From NCBI RefSeq assembly GCF_001423245.1, contig NZ_LMOH01000030.1, forward strand, positions 1 through 64,000: DNA of 64,000 nt, in the 5' to 3' direction. The notes beneath the pieces are model-generated. The model was not told the origin of the DNA, did no database searches, and worked only from the letters and a program-made list of their open reading frames with translations. The translations under genes were made by a program, and so were the position numbers. Shown here one piece after another: positions 39,433 through 53,277 of the stretch (the first letter of the stretch is position 1; each line of letters opens with the position of its first letter). The stretch is from Aureimonas sp. Leaf324 (GTDB taxonomy: Bacteria; Pseudomonadota; Alphaproteobacteria; Rhizobiales; Rhizobiaceae).

Positions 39433-39702
39433 TTAGCGACGCAGGCCGAGACGGCCGATCAGCGCGGTGTAGCGCTCTTCCTCGCGCTCCTTCAGGTAGT
39501 CGAGGAGGCGGCGACGCTGGGACACCATCTTGAGAAGGCCACGACGCGAGTGGTTGTCCTTCTTGTGGCCCTTGAAGTGTTCGGTCAGGTTGGCGATGCG
39601 CTCCGACAGAAGGGCGACCTGCACCTCGGGCGAACCGGTGTCGCCTTCCTTGGTGCCGTATTCCTTCATGAGTTCGGCTTTGCGCTCGAGCGTGATCGAC
39701 AT
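39433..39702 (-). CDS. rpsO: Small ribosomal subunit protein uS15
   Basis: An 89-residue uS15 binding the central domain of 16S rRNA. It reads [20 protein letters not shown] and [14 protein letters not shown], with [18 protein letters not shown] at the RNA-binding helix. Order truB-rpsO-pnp on the same strand is standard. Confidence 0.98.
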   Translation of the reverse strand: MSITLERKAELMKEYGTKEGDTGSPEVQVALLSERIANLTEHFKGHKKDNHSRRGLLKMVSQRRRLLDYLKEREEERYTALIGRLGLRR

Positions 39703-39863
39703 CGGATATCCCTTTCTTGGAGATTTGGAGGGTCGGGACGCCCTAGCCGGGATGTCGTCCAGCCAGGGCCATGAAGCGAAGCCCGGACGGAACGGCCGGG
39801 CACGCGGGGCGGGTATAGGCGCATTCGGCGGGGAATGCCAGCCCGGAACGACGAGGGCGCGGT

Positions 39864-40850
39864 CTACCCGCGCCCGCCGAACACGCGCTTGGGGTGGAAC
39901 GAGCCCTGGTCGATCGAGCCGATCGCCACGAGCCGCCCCTGCCCGGTGGCATAGGCCTCGTCGCAGAAGGCCGGCGCGTCGCGCCCGCGCAGGAGCACCG
40001 GATTGCCCGAAAGCACCCGTCCCGCCTGGTCGTCGGTGAGCGCCACCTCGTAGAGGTCGCTGAGCGCGGTCGCCGCATCCAGCACGATCTCGTCGAGCGC
40101 GGTGAAGTCGGTGATGCGCGCGCGCGCGCCGGCCTCCCCGGCCTCCGGCGTCAGCTCTTCCAGCCCCTCTTCGGCCGCATCCATCAGTTCGTCGAGCGTG
40201 ACCATGTCGTCCTCGTCGAACGAGCCGACGCGCACGCGGCGAAGCTCGGTGATGTGGCCGAAGCAGCCGAGGTCGCGCCCGAGGTCACGCGCGATGGCGC
40301 GCACATAGGTGCCCTTGCCGCACTCGGCCTCGAAGGTCGTGGTCGAGGCGTCGGGCGTATCGACGATCGCCAGCCGGTGCACCGTCACCGTGCGCGCGGC
40401 GATCTCGACGGTCTCGCCGGCACGCGCCAGATCATAGGCGCGCTCGCCCTCGATCTTGATTGCCGAGAAGGCCGGGGGCACCTGGGAGATCTCGCCGGTG
40501 TAATTCGGCAGCAGCGCCTCGATGTCGGCGCGGGACGGACGGCGGTCGGAGGCGTTCACCACCGGACCTTCCGTGTCGTCGGTCGTCGTCTCGGCGCCCC
40601 AGGACACCGTGAACCGGTAGGTCTTCTGCCCGTCCATCACGTAGGGCACGGTCTTCGTCGCATCGCCCAGCGCGATCGGCAGCATGCCGGACGCCAGCGG
40701 GTCGAGCGTGCCGGCATGGCCCGCCTTTTGCGCGAAATAGAGCCACTTGATCTTCGAGACGGCTTCCGTGGAGCCCATGCCTTTCGGCTTGTCGAAGATC
40801 ACCCAGCCGGAAATCGGGCGGCCCTTCGGCTTCTTCCCGCGACGTGCCAT
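39864..40850 (-). CDS. truB: tRNA pseudouridine-55 synthase
   Basis: A 328-residue TruB converting U55 in the T-loop of tRNA. The catalytic motif [20 protein letters not shown] holds the active Asp. [28 protein letters not shown] and [13 protein letters not shown] are also diagnostic. The tail is longer than in the E. coli enzyme. The ATG shares one base with the rbfA stop (TAATG). Confidence 0.97.
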   Translation of the reverse strand: MARRGKKPKGRPISGWVIFDKPKGMGSTEAVSKIKWLYFAQKAGHAGTLDPLASGMLPIALGDATKTVPYVMDGQKTYRFTVSWGAETTTDDTEGPVVNASDRRPSRADIEALLPNYTGEISQVPPAFSAIKIEGERAYDLARAGETVEIAARTVTVHRLAIVDTPDASTTTFEAECGKGTYVRAIARDLGRDLGCFGHITELRRVRVGSFDEDDMVTLDELMDAAEEGLEELTPEAGEAGARARITDFTALDEIVLDAATALSDLYEVALTDDQAGRVLSGNPVLLRGRDAPAFCDEAYATGQGRLVAIGSIDQGSFHPKRVFGGRG

Positions 40851-41269
40851 TAGTTGTCGTCCTCGTCGTCTGCCGTCCCTTGCGTGTCGCGCAGGACCTC
40901 CGGCGAGCGCAGGAGCGCGTCGATCCGGGCATAGTTGTCGAAACTGTCGTCCTGCCGGAAGCGGACCTCCGGCATGTACTTCATCTGCCTGAGCGCGGGC
41001 GTCAGCCGTCCCCGCAGGAACCGCGCATGGCCGTTGAGGGCCTGCACATAAGGGTCCACGTTGTCCTGTCCGAACACCGTGACATAGGCGGTGGCGAGCT
41101 TGAGATCGGAGCTCATGCGCACTTCCGTCACGCTGATCACGGCGTTTTCGAGGAGCGGGTCCAGGATCTCGCGACGCTGCAGGGTTTCGGTTAGGGCGTG
41201 GCGAACCTTCTCGCCCACCGACAGCTGACGCTGCGACGGCCCTTTCGGGGCTTTGGTATGCTTGGCCAT
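40850..41269 (-). CDS. rbfA: Ribosome-binding factor A
   Basis: A 139-residue RbfA, a KH-like protein helping late 30S maturation. The family segments [34 protein letters not shown] and [17 protein letters not shown] are clear. It has an acidic tail. Directly coupled to truB. Confidence 0.96.
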   Translation of the reverse strand: MAKHTKAPKGPSQRQLSVGEKVRHALTETLQRREILDPLLENAVISVTEVRMSSDLKLATAYVTVFGQDNVDPYVQALNGHARFLRGRLTPALRQMKYMPEVRFRQDDSFDNYARIDALLRSPEVLRDTQGTADDEDDN

Positions 41270-41321
41270 GGCTGATTGCTCCTAGGCGGGAGGCCGCATC
41301 GTCCCTTGCACGAACGCAACT

Positions 41322-41351
41322 GCAAAGCCCGGCGTCGCCGCCGGGCTTTGC
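41322..41351 (-). terminator. Strong hairpin between infB and rbfA
   Basis: GCAAAGCCCGGCG (41322-41334) pairs perfectly with CGCCGGGCTTTGC (41339-41351) over a TCGC loop. On the minus strand it is followed by AGTTGCG without a T-run. It may reduce read-through or serve as an RNA-processing site rather than stop transcription. Confidence 0.5.
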
Positions 41352-41398
41352 GCATTGGGTCCGGTCGGGCGGTCCGCTGAGGGACCGCCGTCGTGGGA

Positions 41399-44674
<3,276 letters not shown>

Positions 44675-44771
44675 TACCGCTTCCGCTTCCTGCGCGGGTT
44701 TGTCCCCCGCGCCACTATCCGTGCCTAGAGCATTTTTCAACCGTGCTCAGCCGTTGATCTTAATGGTGGCT

Positions 44772-45440
44772 TCACGAAGCCGGCGGGTGGCCGGCATCCG
44801 CTTCGTTGGTTTCCCGGGCGCCTGTGCCCCGGTAGGTCTCCAGCGCATCGAGGCGCTCGATCAGGGCCGCTCCAGCTCCACCGGGCAAGATGGCCGCGTG
44901 TATCACATTCTGGTCGCCCATGGCCAAACCGATTTCGGTGGCGGTGAGCGAGTGGTAGGCCGGCACCGGCCGACCGCCCGTCTCGGCGGCCCGCGCATGA
45001 CGCGCGCCGTCGAGCTTTCGTATTCCGTCCGCCGCGCCGTCCGAGGCATGGAGAACGGCGAGTGCCTTTCCGGCCCGCAGCGCCGCATCGACCTTGGTCG
45101 CCCCGGTCGTCAATTGCCCGGCCTTGCGGGCCAAGGCCAAGGCCCCCGCCGCCAACCGCACCAGGAGCGCGTCCAAATCGTCGGCGAGCGTTTCGGTTCC
45201 CGTCAGCTCGCGCTTCAGGGCCCGCGGCAGAAGCTTGCGCTTCATCGCCGTCTCGACCACCGCCCGTCGCGCCTCCAAATGGGCGCCGCGTCCGGGCAGC
45301 CGGCGCTTCAGGTCCGGCACGACCTGCCCGTCCGGGCCGGCGACGAAGCGGATCAGGGCGTCGGCCGGCAGCGAGCGGCGCGATACGATGCACATGCGCC
45401 CATTCATCACCGCCGCCTCCAGATCCGCGTCCTCGTCCAT
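44772..45440 (-). CDS. YlxR-family RNA-binding protein
   Basis: A 222-residue protein. The N-terminal YlxR (DUF448) domain includes RMCIVSRRSLPADALIRFV and a PGRGAHL turn. A second region (residues about 100-190) resembles the L7Ae-like extension that alphaproteobacterial members carry. The nusA-ylxR-infB context supports a role in transcription or ribosome assembly. It starts 8 bp after nusA. Confidence 0.9.
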   Translation of the reverse strand: MDEDADLEAAVMNGRMCIVSRRSLPADALIRFVAGPDGQVVPDLKRRLPGRGAHLEARRAVVETAMKRKLLPRALKRELTGTETLADDLDALLVRLAAGALALARKAGQLTTGATKVDAALRAGKALAVLHASDGAADGIRKLDGARHARAAETGGRPVPAYHSLTATEIGLAMGDQNVIHAAILPGGAGAALIERLDALETYRGTGARETNEADAGHPPAS

Positions 45441-45448
45441 TCCCTCGC

Positions 45449-47038
45449 TCAGGCCTCCTCGGCCTCCTCGTCGACCTCGCTCGCGGGTGCCTCGGGCTCG
45501 ACCCAGCCGGCCATCACGCGGGCCTGCATGATCATCGCCTCGGCGTCCTGGCGGCTCACGTCAAAGGCCGAGAGCGCGCCGGTGAACTTCTTGGTCTCGC
45601 CGTCCTTGCGCTCGGTCCAGCCGACGAGATCGTCCGCCGCGCAGCCCGCGAAGTCCTCGACGCTCTTCACGCCGTCCTCGCCGAGCGCGACCAGCATCGC
45701 CGTGGTCAGCCCCTCGATCTGGCGCAGGTCGTCCTCGACACCGAGTGCCTTTCGCTTGTCGTCGAGTTCCTTCTCGCGCTGGTCCAGGAACTCCTTGGCG
45801 CGGTTCTGGATCTCGGCCGCGGTGTCCTCGTCGAAGCCCTCGATCGAGGCGACCTCGGAATTGTCGACGTAGGCGACTTCCTCGACGCTGGCAAAGCCTT
45901 CCGACGCCAGAAGCTGGCCGACCATCTCGTCGACGTTCAGAGCATCCATGAAGAGGGCCGAGCGCTCGGTGAACTCCTTCTGGCGACGCTGCGACTCTTC
46001 CTCTTCGGTGAGGATGTCGATGTCCCAGCCGGTGAGCTGCGAAGCAAGGCGCACGTTCTGGCCGCGGCGACCGATCGCAAGGCTAAGCTGGTCATCCGGC
46101 ACCACGACTTCAATGCGCTCGGCATCCTCGTCGAGCACGACCTTGGCGACTTCCGCCGGCTGCAGCGCATTGACGAGGAAGGACGCCGCATCCGGCGACC
46201 AGGGAATGATGTCGATCTTCTCGCCCTGCAGCTCGCCGACGACGGCCTGGACGCGGCTGCCGCGCATGCCGACGCAGGCGCCGACCGGATCGACCGACGA
46301 ATCGCGGCTGACCACCGCGATCTTGGCGCGCGAGCCGGGATCGCGGGCGACCGCCTTGATCTCGATGATGCCGTCGTAGATTTCCGGCACTTCCATGGTG
46401 AAGAGCTTCGCCATGAACTGCGGGTGGGTGCGCGACAGGAAGATCTGCGGGCCGCGCTGCTCGCGGCGCACGTCGTAGACGAAGGCGCGCACGCGATCGC
46501 CGTAGCGGAAGAGCTCGCGCGGGATCTGCTCGTCGCGACGGATGATGCCCTCGCCCTTGCCGAGATCGACGATCACGTTGCCGTACTCGACGCGCTTGAC
46601 CGTGCCGTTGACGATCTCGTTCACCCGGCCGATGAACTCGTCGTACTGCTTGTCGCGCTCAGCCTCGCGCACCTTCTGGACGATGACCTGCTTGGCGGAC
46701 TGCGCCGCAATGCGGCCGAACTCCATCGGCGGCAGCTGCTCGGCGATGAAGTCGCCGGGCTCGGCGTCGGGGTTCTTGTCGCGAGCCAGGTCCAGATAGA
46801 TCTGGGTGTTAGGATCCTCGACCTCCTCGACGACTTCCAGAAGCCGCTGCAGCTTCATCTCGCCGGTCTTGGTGTTGATGTCGACGCGGATGTTGGTTTC
46901 CTGGCCGTAGCGCGAGCGGGCGGCCTTCTGGATCGCATCCGCCATCGCGGCGATCACGATCTCCCGATCGATCGACTTCTCGCGCGCCACGGCGTCCGCG
47001 ATCTGCAGAAGCTCGAGTCGGTTCGCACTGACTGCCAT
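45449..47038 (-). CDS. nusA: Transcription elongation/termination factor NusA
   Basis: A 529-residue NusA that modulates RNA polymerase pausing and Rho and antitermination complexes. The N-terminal polymerase-binding domain is followed by an S1 domain ([20 protein letters not shown]), KH domains ([22 protein letters not shown] and [16 protein letters not shown]) and a C-terminal acidic repeat region. ATG 47038 ([15 protein letters not shown]) is the family start. Confidence 0.97.
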   Translation of the reverse strand: MAVSANRLELLQIADAVAREKSIDREIVIAAMADAIQKAARSRYGQETNIRVDINTKTGEMKLQRLLEVVEEVEDPNTQIYLDLARDKNPDAEPGDFIAEQLPPMEFGRIAAQSAKQVIVQKVREAERDKQYDEFIGRVNEIVNGTVKRVEYGNVIVDLGKGEGIIRRDEQIPRELFRYGDRVRAFVYDVRREQRGPQIFLSRTHPQFMAKLFTMEVPEIYDGIIEIKAVARDPGSRAKIAVVSRDSSVDPVGACVGMRGSRVQAVVGELQGEKIDIIPWSPDAASFLVNALQPAEVAKVVLDEDAERIEVVVPDDQLSLAIGRRGQNVRLASQLTGWDIDILTEEEESQRRQKEFTERSALFMDALNVDEMVGQLLASEGFASVEEVAYVDNSEVASIEGFDEDTAAEIQNRAKEFLDQREKELDDKRKALGVEDDLRQIEGLTTAMLVALGEDGVKSVEDFAGCAADDLVGWTERKDGETKKFTGALSAFDVSRQDAEAMIMQARVMAGWVEPEAPASEVDEEAEEA

Positions 47039-47133
47039 GTTCACGTCTCCTGTCGAAAGCCGCCGGGCATCCAAGGCTCCGGCCCTTCGGGATGGGAGGC
47101 CGGCGCCTTCAAGCGCCGCCTCCCGTCGTCACA

Positions 47134-47742
47134 TCAATGCGCGCCGGGCTCTCCGGCTGCGTCCGGCGTCTCGTCGTCGTCCTCGATCGGCAGACCCTTC
47201 GCCTTGCGCGCGGCCTTGTCGGCCTTCAGCGACGCCGCGATGAGATCGTCGGTCAGGATCAGCCGGGCTTCGGCCAGCGCGTCGAACGGAATGTCGACGA
47301 TCCGGTCCTCGCCCTCCGACACCCCGTCGCGCTCCAGCCGGAAGCCCTCGCCCGAAACGGACAGGATATGCCCGCGGAAGCGCTTGCGGTTGGCCACGAG
47401 ACGGGTCGTCTCGAGCTTCATGAGTTGGCCGGACCAGGCCTCGAAGTCGCCGACGCGCACCAGCGGACGGTCGATGCCGGGCGAGGAAATCTCGAGGTGG
47501 TAGGCCCGGTCCATCGGATCCTCGACGTCGAGCACCGGGGAGATGCCGCGCGACACCGCCTCGCAGTCCTCGACGCTCATCGAGCCGTCCGGCCGCTCGG
47601 CCATGATCTGCAGCGTCGTGCCGTTCATCGCCGAGACGCGAATACGCACGAGGCGGTAGCCGAGCTGTTCGATCACGGGCTCGAGGAGGGCGGCGATGCG
47701 GCCTTCGAGGCCCTGTTCGGTGATGATGCGCTTGTCCGTCAC
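47134..47742 (-). CDS. rimP: Ribosome maturation factor RimP
   Basis: A 202-residue RimP for 30S maturation. Signature parts are LVRIRVSAMNGTTLQIM, SVEDCEAVSRGISPVLD and YHLEISSPGIDRPL. The C-terminus is extended by about 25 Lys/Asp-rich residues. The start is GTG 47742 with GGAG upstream. First gene of the rimP-nusA-ylxR-infB operon. Confidence 0.95.
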   Translation of the reverse strand: MTDKRIITEQGLEGRIAALLEPVIEQLGYRLVRIRVSAMNGTTLQIMAERPDGSMSVEDCEAVSRGISPVLDVEDPMDRAYHLEISSPGIDRPLVRVGDFEAWSGQLMKLETTRLVANRKRFRGHILSVSGEGFRLERDGVSEGEDRIVDIPFDALAEARLILTDDLIAASLKADKAARKAKGLPIEDDDETPDAAGEPGAH

Positions 47743-47830
47743 GAAATCTCCGGTCGTGCCTCGGGACGCTCATTGAAGCCGTCCCGCCTGCGGCGACCGC
47801 CGGATCTCCTGCCGGGGCTATGCCCCTAAC

Positions 47831-47863
47831 AAAAAAGAGCGGGACCGGAAGGACCCACTCTCA
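47831..47863 (-). terminator. Terminator after trmB
   Basis: On the minus strand AGAGTGGG and CCCGCTCT (outer arms) and an inner CC/GG pair close over TTCC, followed by TTTTTT (complement of the A-run at 47831-47836). It separates the metK-trmB unit from rimP. Confidence 0.8.
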
Positions 47864-47938
47864 CGATCGCATCGCAGAGAATTTGAACCCCATATACAGT
47901 CGAAGCGCCGCCATGGCAAGGCGAACGCCCCGCTCCCG

Positions 47939-48652
47939 TCAGAGGCGGCGGAAGGTGAGATAGGCGCCCTTGCGCCCCTCGCGGTGCGCCTTCGCCTCGT
48001 ATCGCGTGCCGGGCCAGCCCTCGTAGGGCGTGTGCCAGTCCGCAGGGCCTTCGGCCTCCCACGCGAACGCGGGGTGGTCGCGCAGGTGCTGCAGCGTCCA
48101 GTCCACATAGGTCTCGATGTCGGAGGCGAAACGGAACCGCGCGCCGGGCTTGAGCACCCGCGCCATGCGCTGGAGCGTGCGCGGGTTCACGAAGCGGCGC
48201 TTCCAGTGCTTCCGCTTCGGCCAGGGGTCGGGATAGAAGAGGTCGATCCCGTCCAGCGAGGCGTCCGGCAGCCAGTCGAGAAGCAGCGTCGCGTCGTCGC
48301 CGAAGAGACGCAGGTTCGCGCGCGGATCCTCCTCCAGCGCCACCAGCATCTTGGCCATCGAATTGACGAAGGGCTCGACGCCGATGAAGCCGGCATCCGG
48401 GTGACGACCGGATTCCAGATGCAGGTGCTCGCCGCCGCCGAACCCGATCTCGAGCCGCACCGCCTCGACGGGCGCCGAGAACAGGGTGCGAAGGTCGGCG
48501 GGCGCCCCTTGAGGGAGGTCGAGCGCCAGCGAGGGCAGCGCCTCTCGCAGGAGCCCGGCCTGCAGCGGGCGCAGCGTCTTGCCGCGCGAGCGTCCGAAGA
48601 AGTTCTCCCGGACGCGCGTGCGTTCGCCGTTCGTCCGTCGTTCAGCGGCCAA
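47939..48652 (-). CDS. trmB: tRNA (guanine-N7-)-methyltransferase
   Basis: A 237-residue SAM enzyme methylating G46 of t[16 protein letters not shown] is the SAM loop, and [20 protein letters not shown] is the family signature. It starts at TTG 48652, overlapping the metK stop by 11 nt; no ATG fits the N-terminus better. Coupled to metK, which makes its methyl donor. Confidence 0.95.
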   Translation of the reverse strand: MAAERRTNGERTRVRENFFGRSRGKTLRPLQAGLLREALPSLALDLPQGAPADLRTLFSAPVEAVRLEIGFGGGEHLHLESGRHPDAGFIGVEPFVNSMAKMLVALEEDPRANLRLFGDDATLLLDWLPDASLDGIDLFYPDPWPKRKHWKRRFVNPRTLQRMARVLKPGARFRFASDIETYVDWTLQHLRDHPAFAWEAEGPADWHTPYEGWPGTRYEAKAHREGRKGAYLTFRRL

Positions 48653-49850
48653 GTTTCGCCTTCAGCTTGGCGACGAGGTCGGTGCGCTCCCAGGAAAACG
48701 AGCCGTCGCGGCCGGGCTTGCGGCCGAAATGGCCGTAGGCCGAGGTCTTGGCGTAGATCGGCCGGGCGAGGTCGAGATGCTCGCGGATGCCGCGGGGCGT
48801 CAGGTCCATCAGCTCGCGCAGCGCCTTTTCCAGCGCCGCCTCGTCGACCTTGCCGGTGCCGTGCAGGTCGACATAGACCGACACCGGCTCGGCGACGCCG
48901 ATCGCATAGGAGAGCTGGATCGTGCAGCGCTCGGCGAGATTGGCCGCGACGACGTTCTTGGCGAGATAGCGCGCGGCATAGGCCGCCGAGCGATCGACCT
49001 TGGTCGGGTCCTTGCCGGAGAACGCGCCGCCGCCGTGCGGGGCCGCGCCGCCATAGGTGTCGACGATGATCTTGCGGCCGGTGAGCCCGGCGTCGCCGTC
49101 CGGGCCGCCGATCACGAACTTGCCGGTCGGGTTGACGTGCCAGACGCACGTCTCCTCGATCGGCAGGCCGCTCGTCGCCTCGCGCACGAAGGGCTCGACC
49201 AGCCGGCGCACGTCGGCCGAGGTCAGGCTCTCGTCGACATGCTGGGTCGACAGGACGATCGAGGAGATCGAGACGGGCTTGCCGTCCTGGTAGCGCACGG
49301 TCACCTGGCTCTTGGCGTCGGGGCCGAGCACACCGGCTCCCCCCTCGCCCGAGCGGCGCGCCTCGGACAGGCGCTCCAGGATCTTGTGCGCGTAGAAGAT
49401 CGGGGCCGGCATCAGCTCGGCCGTCTCGCGGCAGGCATAGCCGAACATGATGCCCTGGTCGCCCGCGCCCTCGGTCGCCTTCGAGCCGGCGTCGACGCCT
49501 TGCGCGATGTCGGCCGACTGCTCATGCAGGAGGACGTCGATCTTGGCGGTCTTCCAGTGGAAGCCGTCCTGCTCGTAGCCGATCGCCTTGACGGCGCGGC
49601 GGGCGGCGGAGCGCACCTTGGAGCGGAGCTTGGGCGAATCGAGCGTCGAGCGCACCTCGCCGGCGATCACGATCCGGTTGGTGGTCGCCAGCGTCTCGCA
49701 GGCGACGCGAAGCTGCCAGGCGTCCATCTTGGCCTTGCGGGCCTCGCGGTAGAGGAGATCGAGCACCTCGTCCGAGATGCGATCGCAGACCTTGTCCGGA
49801 TGCCCCTCCGAAACACTCTCGGAGGTGAAGAAGTACTCGCCGCTGCGCAT
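48642..49850 (-). CDS. metK: S-adenosylmethionine synthetase
   Basis: A 402-residue enzyme making SAM from methionine and ATP. It has [36 protein letters not shown], and [21 protein letters not shown]. It starts ATG 49850. The 100-bp leader has some small inverted repeats, but I could not assign it to a SAM riboswitch class. trmB overlaps the 3' end. Confidence 0.97.
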   Translation of the reverse strand: MRSGEYFFTSESVSEGHPDKVCDRISDEVLDLLYREARKAKMDAWQLRVACETLATTNRIVIAGEVRSTLDSPKLRSKVRSAARRAVKAIGYEQDGFHWKTAKIDVLLHEQSADIAQGVDAGSKATEGAGDQGIMFGYACRETAELMPAPIFYAHKILERLSEARRSGEGGAGVLGPDAKSQVTVRYQDGKPVSISSIVLSTQHVDESLTSADVRRLVEPFVREATSGLPIEETCVWHVNPTGKFVIGGPDGDAGLTGRKIIVDTYGGAAPHGGGAFSGKDPTKVDRSAAYAARYLAKNVVAANLAERCTIQLSYAIGVAEPVSVYVDLHGTGKVDEAALEKALRELMDLTPRGIREHLDLARPIYAKTSAYGHFGRKPGRDGSFSWERTDLVAKLKAKLGR

Positions 49851-49955
49851 CCGCCTGTGGTCTCTCAGCTGTTGGGACTTCGATCGGGGTCGCCGTCCCT
49901 TATCAGGGGTTCCCCGCGGCGCAAGGCTTTTCTCGCGAAGGGCCTCGGGCCCGCG

Positions 49956-50381
49956 CTACTTGGTCTCGCCGATCTCGGCTTCGGCTTCGGCCAGCGAGCG
50001 CACGAGTTCGAGGATGCGGCGCCGGACCTTCGGGTCCTGGATCTTGCCGAAGGCGCGGTTCAGCTGAATGCTTTCGGCCGACACCGGATAGTCGCTGACA
50101 AATTCGGCATCGGGCTCGTGCAGGCCCGAGGGAAGCGCGTCCTCGCCCTTGTAGCCCTCGAAGAAGAACGACACGGGGACCTGCAGCACCTCGGCGATCT
50201 TCTGCAGGCGGCTGGCGCCGACGCGGTTGGTGCCCTTCTCGTATTTCTGAACCTGCTGGAACGTGACGCCGAGCGCTTCGCCGAGCTTTTCCTGGCTCGT
50301 GCCCGTCATCGTGCGCCGAAACCGCACCCGCGCGCCCACATGCACGTCCACGGGATTTGGTTTCTTGCTCTCGATCGCCAT
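49956..50381 (-). CDS. XRE-family regulator resembling PraR
   Basis: A 141-residue helix-turn-helix regulator. The Cro/C1-type domain spans about residues 14-73 with SQEKLGEALGVTFQQVQKYE and GTNRVGASRL. The N-terminal PNPVDVHVGARVRFRRTM matches the PraR/SinR-like regulators of rhizobia, which control quorum sensing, biofilm and symbiosis genes. The same lnt-regulator-metK order occurs in those genomes. The symbol is withheld because only family-level recognition was possible. Confidence 0.9.
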   Translation of the reverse strand: MAIESKKPNPVDVHVGARVRFRRTMTGTSQEKLGEALGVTFQQVQKYEKGTNRVGASRLQKIAEVLQVPVSFFFEGYKGEDALPSGLHEPDAEFVSDYPVSAESIQLNRAFGKIQDPKVRRRILELVRSLAEAEAEIGETK

Positions 50382-50502
50382 CGATGACCCCTCGGGCGCC
50401 GCAGCCTGCCGCGACCCCAGCTGGACCGGCCCCCGCCATCCAGCACCTAACCTATACGCGGTTATTTAGATGATACGACTTAGACGAGCAATCGTGCGCG
50501 CT

Positions 50503-52110
50503 TCAAACACGGCCCGATCGGACGGATGCCGCGATCCCCAGGAGCGCGAAAAGACTGACAATTACGGCGAACGCAAGATTGCCGATGCGGGAATAGACGG
50601 TCGGCGGGCCGGCGACCGGCAGCGCGGCGTCGACCGTGCCGCCCTCCCCGAGCGAAAGACCGGCGACCGGACGCCCGACGCTGTCGGTCACCACGGAGAT
50701 GCCGGTGTTGGCGGCGCGCACCAGCGGAAGGCCGAAGGCCGCCGCCGTCAGCTGTGCCTGCTTCAGGTGCTGGTAGGGCCCGGGGGTGTGGCCGTACCAG
50801 GCATCGTTGGTGACGTTGAGGAGAAAGTCCGGCCGCGATTCGCCCGAGCCCAGGATCTCGTCGGGGAAGATCGCCTCGTAGCAGATCAAGGGCAGGAAGC
50901 TCGGACCGCCCTCGCCTGCCCGCATGACGCGGCGCGACGAGCCGGCGGAGAAGCCACCCGGAAGCATCGTCAGTTGCGTGATCCCGAGGCTCTCGAGCGC
51001 CTCCTGGAACGGCAGGTACTCGCCGAACGGCACGAGATGCAGCTTGTCGCCGGCATCGCGCACCGCGCCGCTCGAATCGATCACATAGAGCGAGTTGTAG
51101 AAGCGGGCACCGGGATCGGAGGTTTCGCCCTCGACGCGCGTCGCCCCCGCCATCAGCGTATCGGTCGGTGCCAGCGCGTCGGCGAGGCGCGTCACCGCGT
51201 CCGGGCGGTCCGTGAGGATGAAGGGAAAGGCCGATTCGGGCCAGACCACGAGGCGCCGCGTGTTCTCGGCCGCCGGTTCGCCCCCGCTCGTCAGCGACAG
51301 GAGCTTGGCGAAGTTCGCATCCGCCTCCGCCGGGTCCCACTTGTCGGACTGGAGGATCGCCGGCTGCACGATGCGCAGCGCGACGTCCGGCACGGTGCCG
51401 ACGGGGGCCTGCGACAGGTGCCAGGCACCATAGCCGGCATGCGCTGCAACGATCGCCACCCCGAAGGCGGCGGTGAGCGCACGGCCCCTCGGCGCGCCGG
51501 CGAGGAGCGCCGGCAGCGAGAACACGAAGACGGCGAGGATCGTCAGGCCGTGCAGCCCGATCAGCGACAGGCTGCCCATCAGGAGCGGGACGGGCGCGGC
51601 GAGGACGCCGAGCTCGTTCCAGGTGAAGCCGGTGAGAAGCGTGCCGCGCAGCCATTCGAAACCGGCGAACGAAGCGGCCAGAGCGAAGAGGCGGCCGGGG
51701 CCGTCGCTCCAGGCAAGGCGCGCCACGGCGGCGGCGAGGCCGTGATAGATCGCAAGCACCATGGGAAGGCCGAGAACGGCAAGCGGCAGGGCCCAGAGGA
51801 AGGCGGTGCCGCCCTGGAGCACGGCAGCGCCGAGCCACCAGAGCCCACCGAGGAAATAGCCGAAGCCGAAGCACCAGCCGATCCGGAAGGCCGGCGCGAC
51901 GCGCCTGAAGAGGCCCGCGCCCGGACGGCCGCTGGCCCCGTCGAGCAACCAGACCAGCACCGGGAACGAGAGGAAGCCGACGGCGGGAACGTTGACCGGC
52001 GCAAGGCCCAGCGTCGCCACAAGGCCGGCGGCGAAGGCCAGAAGCGCTCGCCGCCGGCCGTGGAGAAGCATGATCCGTCCGGCCAGTCTGTCCAACGTCG
52101 ATGTCCCCAC
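50503..52110 (-). CDS. lnt: Apolipoprotein N-acyltransferase
   Basis: A 535-residue inner-membrane enzyme adding the third acyl chain to lipoproteins. About seven N-terminal helices precede a nitrilase-type domain. Its Glu-Lys-Cys triad is in VVWPESAFPF, DKLHLVPFGEYLP and PLICYEAIFPDE. The start GTG 52110 lacks a strong site. A further hydrophobic helix at the end anchors the C-terminus. Confidence 0.95.
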   Translation of the reverse strand: MGTSTLDRLAGRIMLLHGRRRALLAFAAGLVATLGLAPVNVPAVGFLSFPVLVWLLDGASGRPGAGLFRRVAPAFRIGWCFGFGYFLGGLWWLGAAVLQGGTAFLWALPLAVLGLPMVLAIYHGLAAAVARLAWSDGPGRLFALAASFAGFEWLRGTLLTGFTWNELGVLAAPVPLLMGSLSLIGLHGLTILAVFVFSLPALLAGAPRGRALTAAFGVAIVAAHAGYGAWHLSQAPVGTVPDVALRIVQPAILQSDKWDPAEADANFAKLLSLTSGGEPAAENTRRLVVWPESAFPFILTDRPDAVTRLADALAPTDTLMAGATRVEGETSDPGARFYNSLYVIDSSGAVRDAGDKLHLVPFGEYLPFQEALESLGITQLTMLPGGFSAGSSRRVMRAGEGGPSFLPLICYEAIFPDEILGSGESRPDFLLNVTNDAWYGHTPGPYQHLKQAQLTAAAFGLPLVRAANTGISVVTDSVGRPVAGLSLGEGGTVDAALPVAGPPTVYSRIGNLAFAVIVSLFALLGIAASVRSGRV

Positions 52111-52215
52111 TCGCTCCGGCTCAGGCGGAACCCGTCATGCGCCGAACGGACGCACCCTCCAACGGTGGTAGAGGACGGGACTGTCGCGAAGCCTGCCGAC
52201 GGGCCTTCCTGCGGA

Positions 52216-53265
52216 TCAGCTGTCGAGCGCCGTCGCCACGCCTTCCGGGAAACGGACGATGCGCAGCCGCTTCACGCGCCGCGGATCGGCGTCCATCACC
52301 TCGATCTCGAAACCGTCGACGGCTTCCACCACCTCGCCCGGCGCCGGCATGCGGCCGAGCGCGTTGACCACGAGCCCGCCGATGGTGTCGGCGTCCTCCT
52401 CGTGGGCGCTGGTGTCGAAGTCGGCGCCGACAATCTCGCGGACCTCGTCGAGATCGGCCCGCCCGTCGGCATAGAAGACGCCGTCGCCGGCATGGGTCAC
52501 CAGCGCTTCCTCGTCGTCGTGCTCGTCCTCGATGTCGCCGACCACCATCTCGAGGATGTCCTCGAGCGAGACGAGGCCGTCGGTGCCGCCGTACTCGTCG
52601 ATCACCAGCGCCATCTGGATATGGCTCGCCTGCATCCGCTGCATCAGTTCGGCGGCGTGCATGGAGGGCGGCACGAAGAGGATCTGACGGAGAAGGCCGA
52701 GGTCGGAGATCGTGTGTGCGAGGTCGACGCGACCGAGGTCGAGGGCCGAGCGCACCGGCGCGTCGGCCGCGCCCTCCTCATGGCGGAAGCAGAGGGCGGC
52801 GCGGGTGACATGGCCGATCACGTCGCGGATGTGGACCATGCCGAGCGGGTCGTCGAGGCCGTCGCCATAGACCGGCATGCGGGAATGGCCCGTTTCCTCG
52901 AAGCGCGCCATCAGCTCGCCGAGCGTCGCGGAGGACGCGATGCCCTCGATCTCGGTGCGCGGGATCATGACGTCCTCGACGCGCACGTCGTGCAGCTGGA
53001 GGATGTTGTTGAGGAGGAGGCGCTCGTTCGGCGTGAAGCCGGAGGCCTCGGTCTCGGGCCGCGTCAGGGCCTCGGCGATCTCCTCGCGAAGCGAATGCGA
53101 GACGCGCGGGCGCAGGAACGCGACGAGCGAGTCCAGAAATCCCGGCTCGGCGGGCACCTGTGCCGCGCGCCGGGGACGGCGACTTCGCGTCTCTGCGGGG
53201 GGTTCCGACGCGACCGGCTCCTGGCCGGTCTCGTCGCCGTAGGGGGGCATACTCATGTGATTCAC
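52216..53265 (-). CDS. CorC/TlyC-type CBS-domain protein
   Basis: A 349-residue soluble protein with two CBS domains (around VEDVMIPRTEIEGI and LFVPPSMHAAELMQRMQ) and a C-terminal CorC_HlyC domain (GGLVVNALGRMPAPGEVV). Relatives are linked to magnesium/cobalt efflux or envelope integrity; E. coli YbeX is the match in this gene neighbourhood. GTG 53265 has AAGGGA upstream. Downstream of ybeY by 12 bp. Confidence 0.92.
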   Translation of the reverse strand: MNHMSMPPYGDETGQEPVASEPPAETRSRRPRRAAQVPAEPGFLDSLVAFLRPRVSHSLREEIAEALTRPETEASGFTPNERLLLNNILQLHDVRVEDVMIPRTEIEGIASSATLGELMARFEETGHSRMPVYGDGLDDPLGMVHIRDVIGHVTRAALCFRHEEGAADAPVRSALDLGRVDLAHTISDLGLLRQILFVPPSMHAAELMQRMQASHIQMALVIDEYGGTDGLVSLEDILEMVVGDIEDEHDDEEALVTHAGDGVFYADGRADLDEVREIVGADFDTSAHEEDADTIGGLVVNALGRMPAPGEVVEAVDGFEIEVMDADPRRVKRLRIVRFPEGVATALDS

Positions 53266-53277
53266 CAAGGGTCCCTT

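Noticed and set aside
49851-49955. SAM riboswitch before metK
   Set aside because: The leader has small GGGG/CCCC pairs only. I could not match it to the SAM-I, SAM-II or SAM/SAH core.
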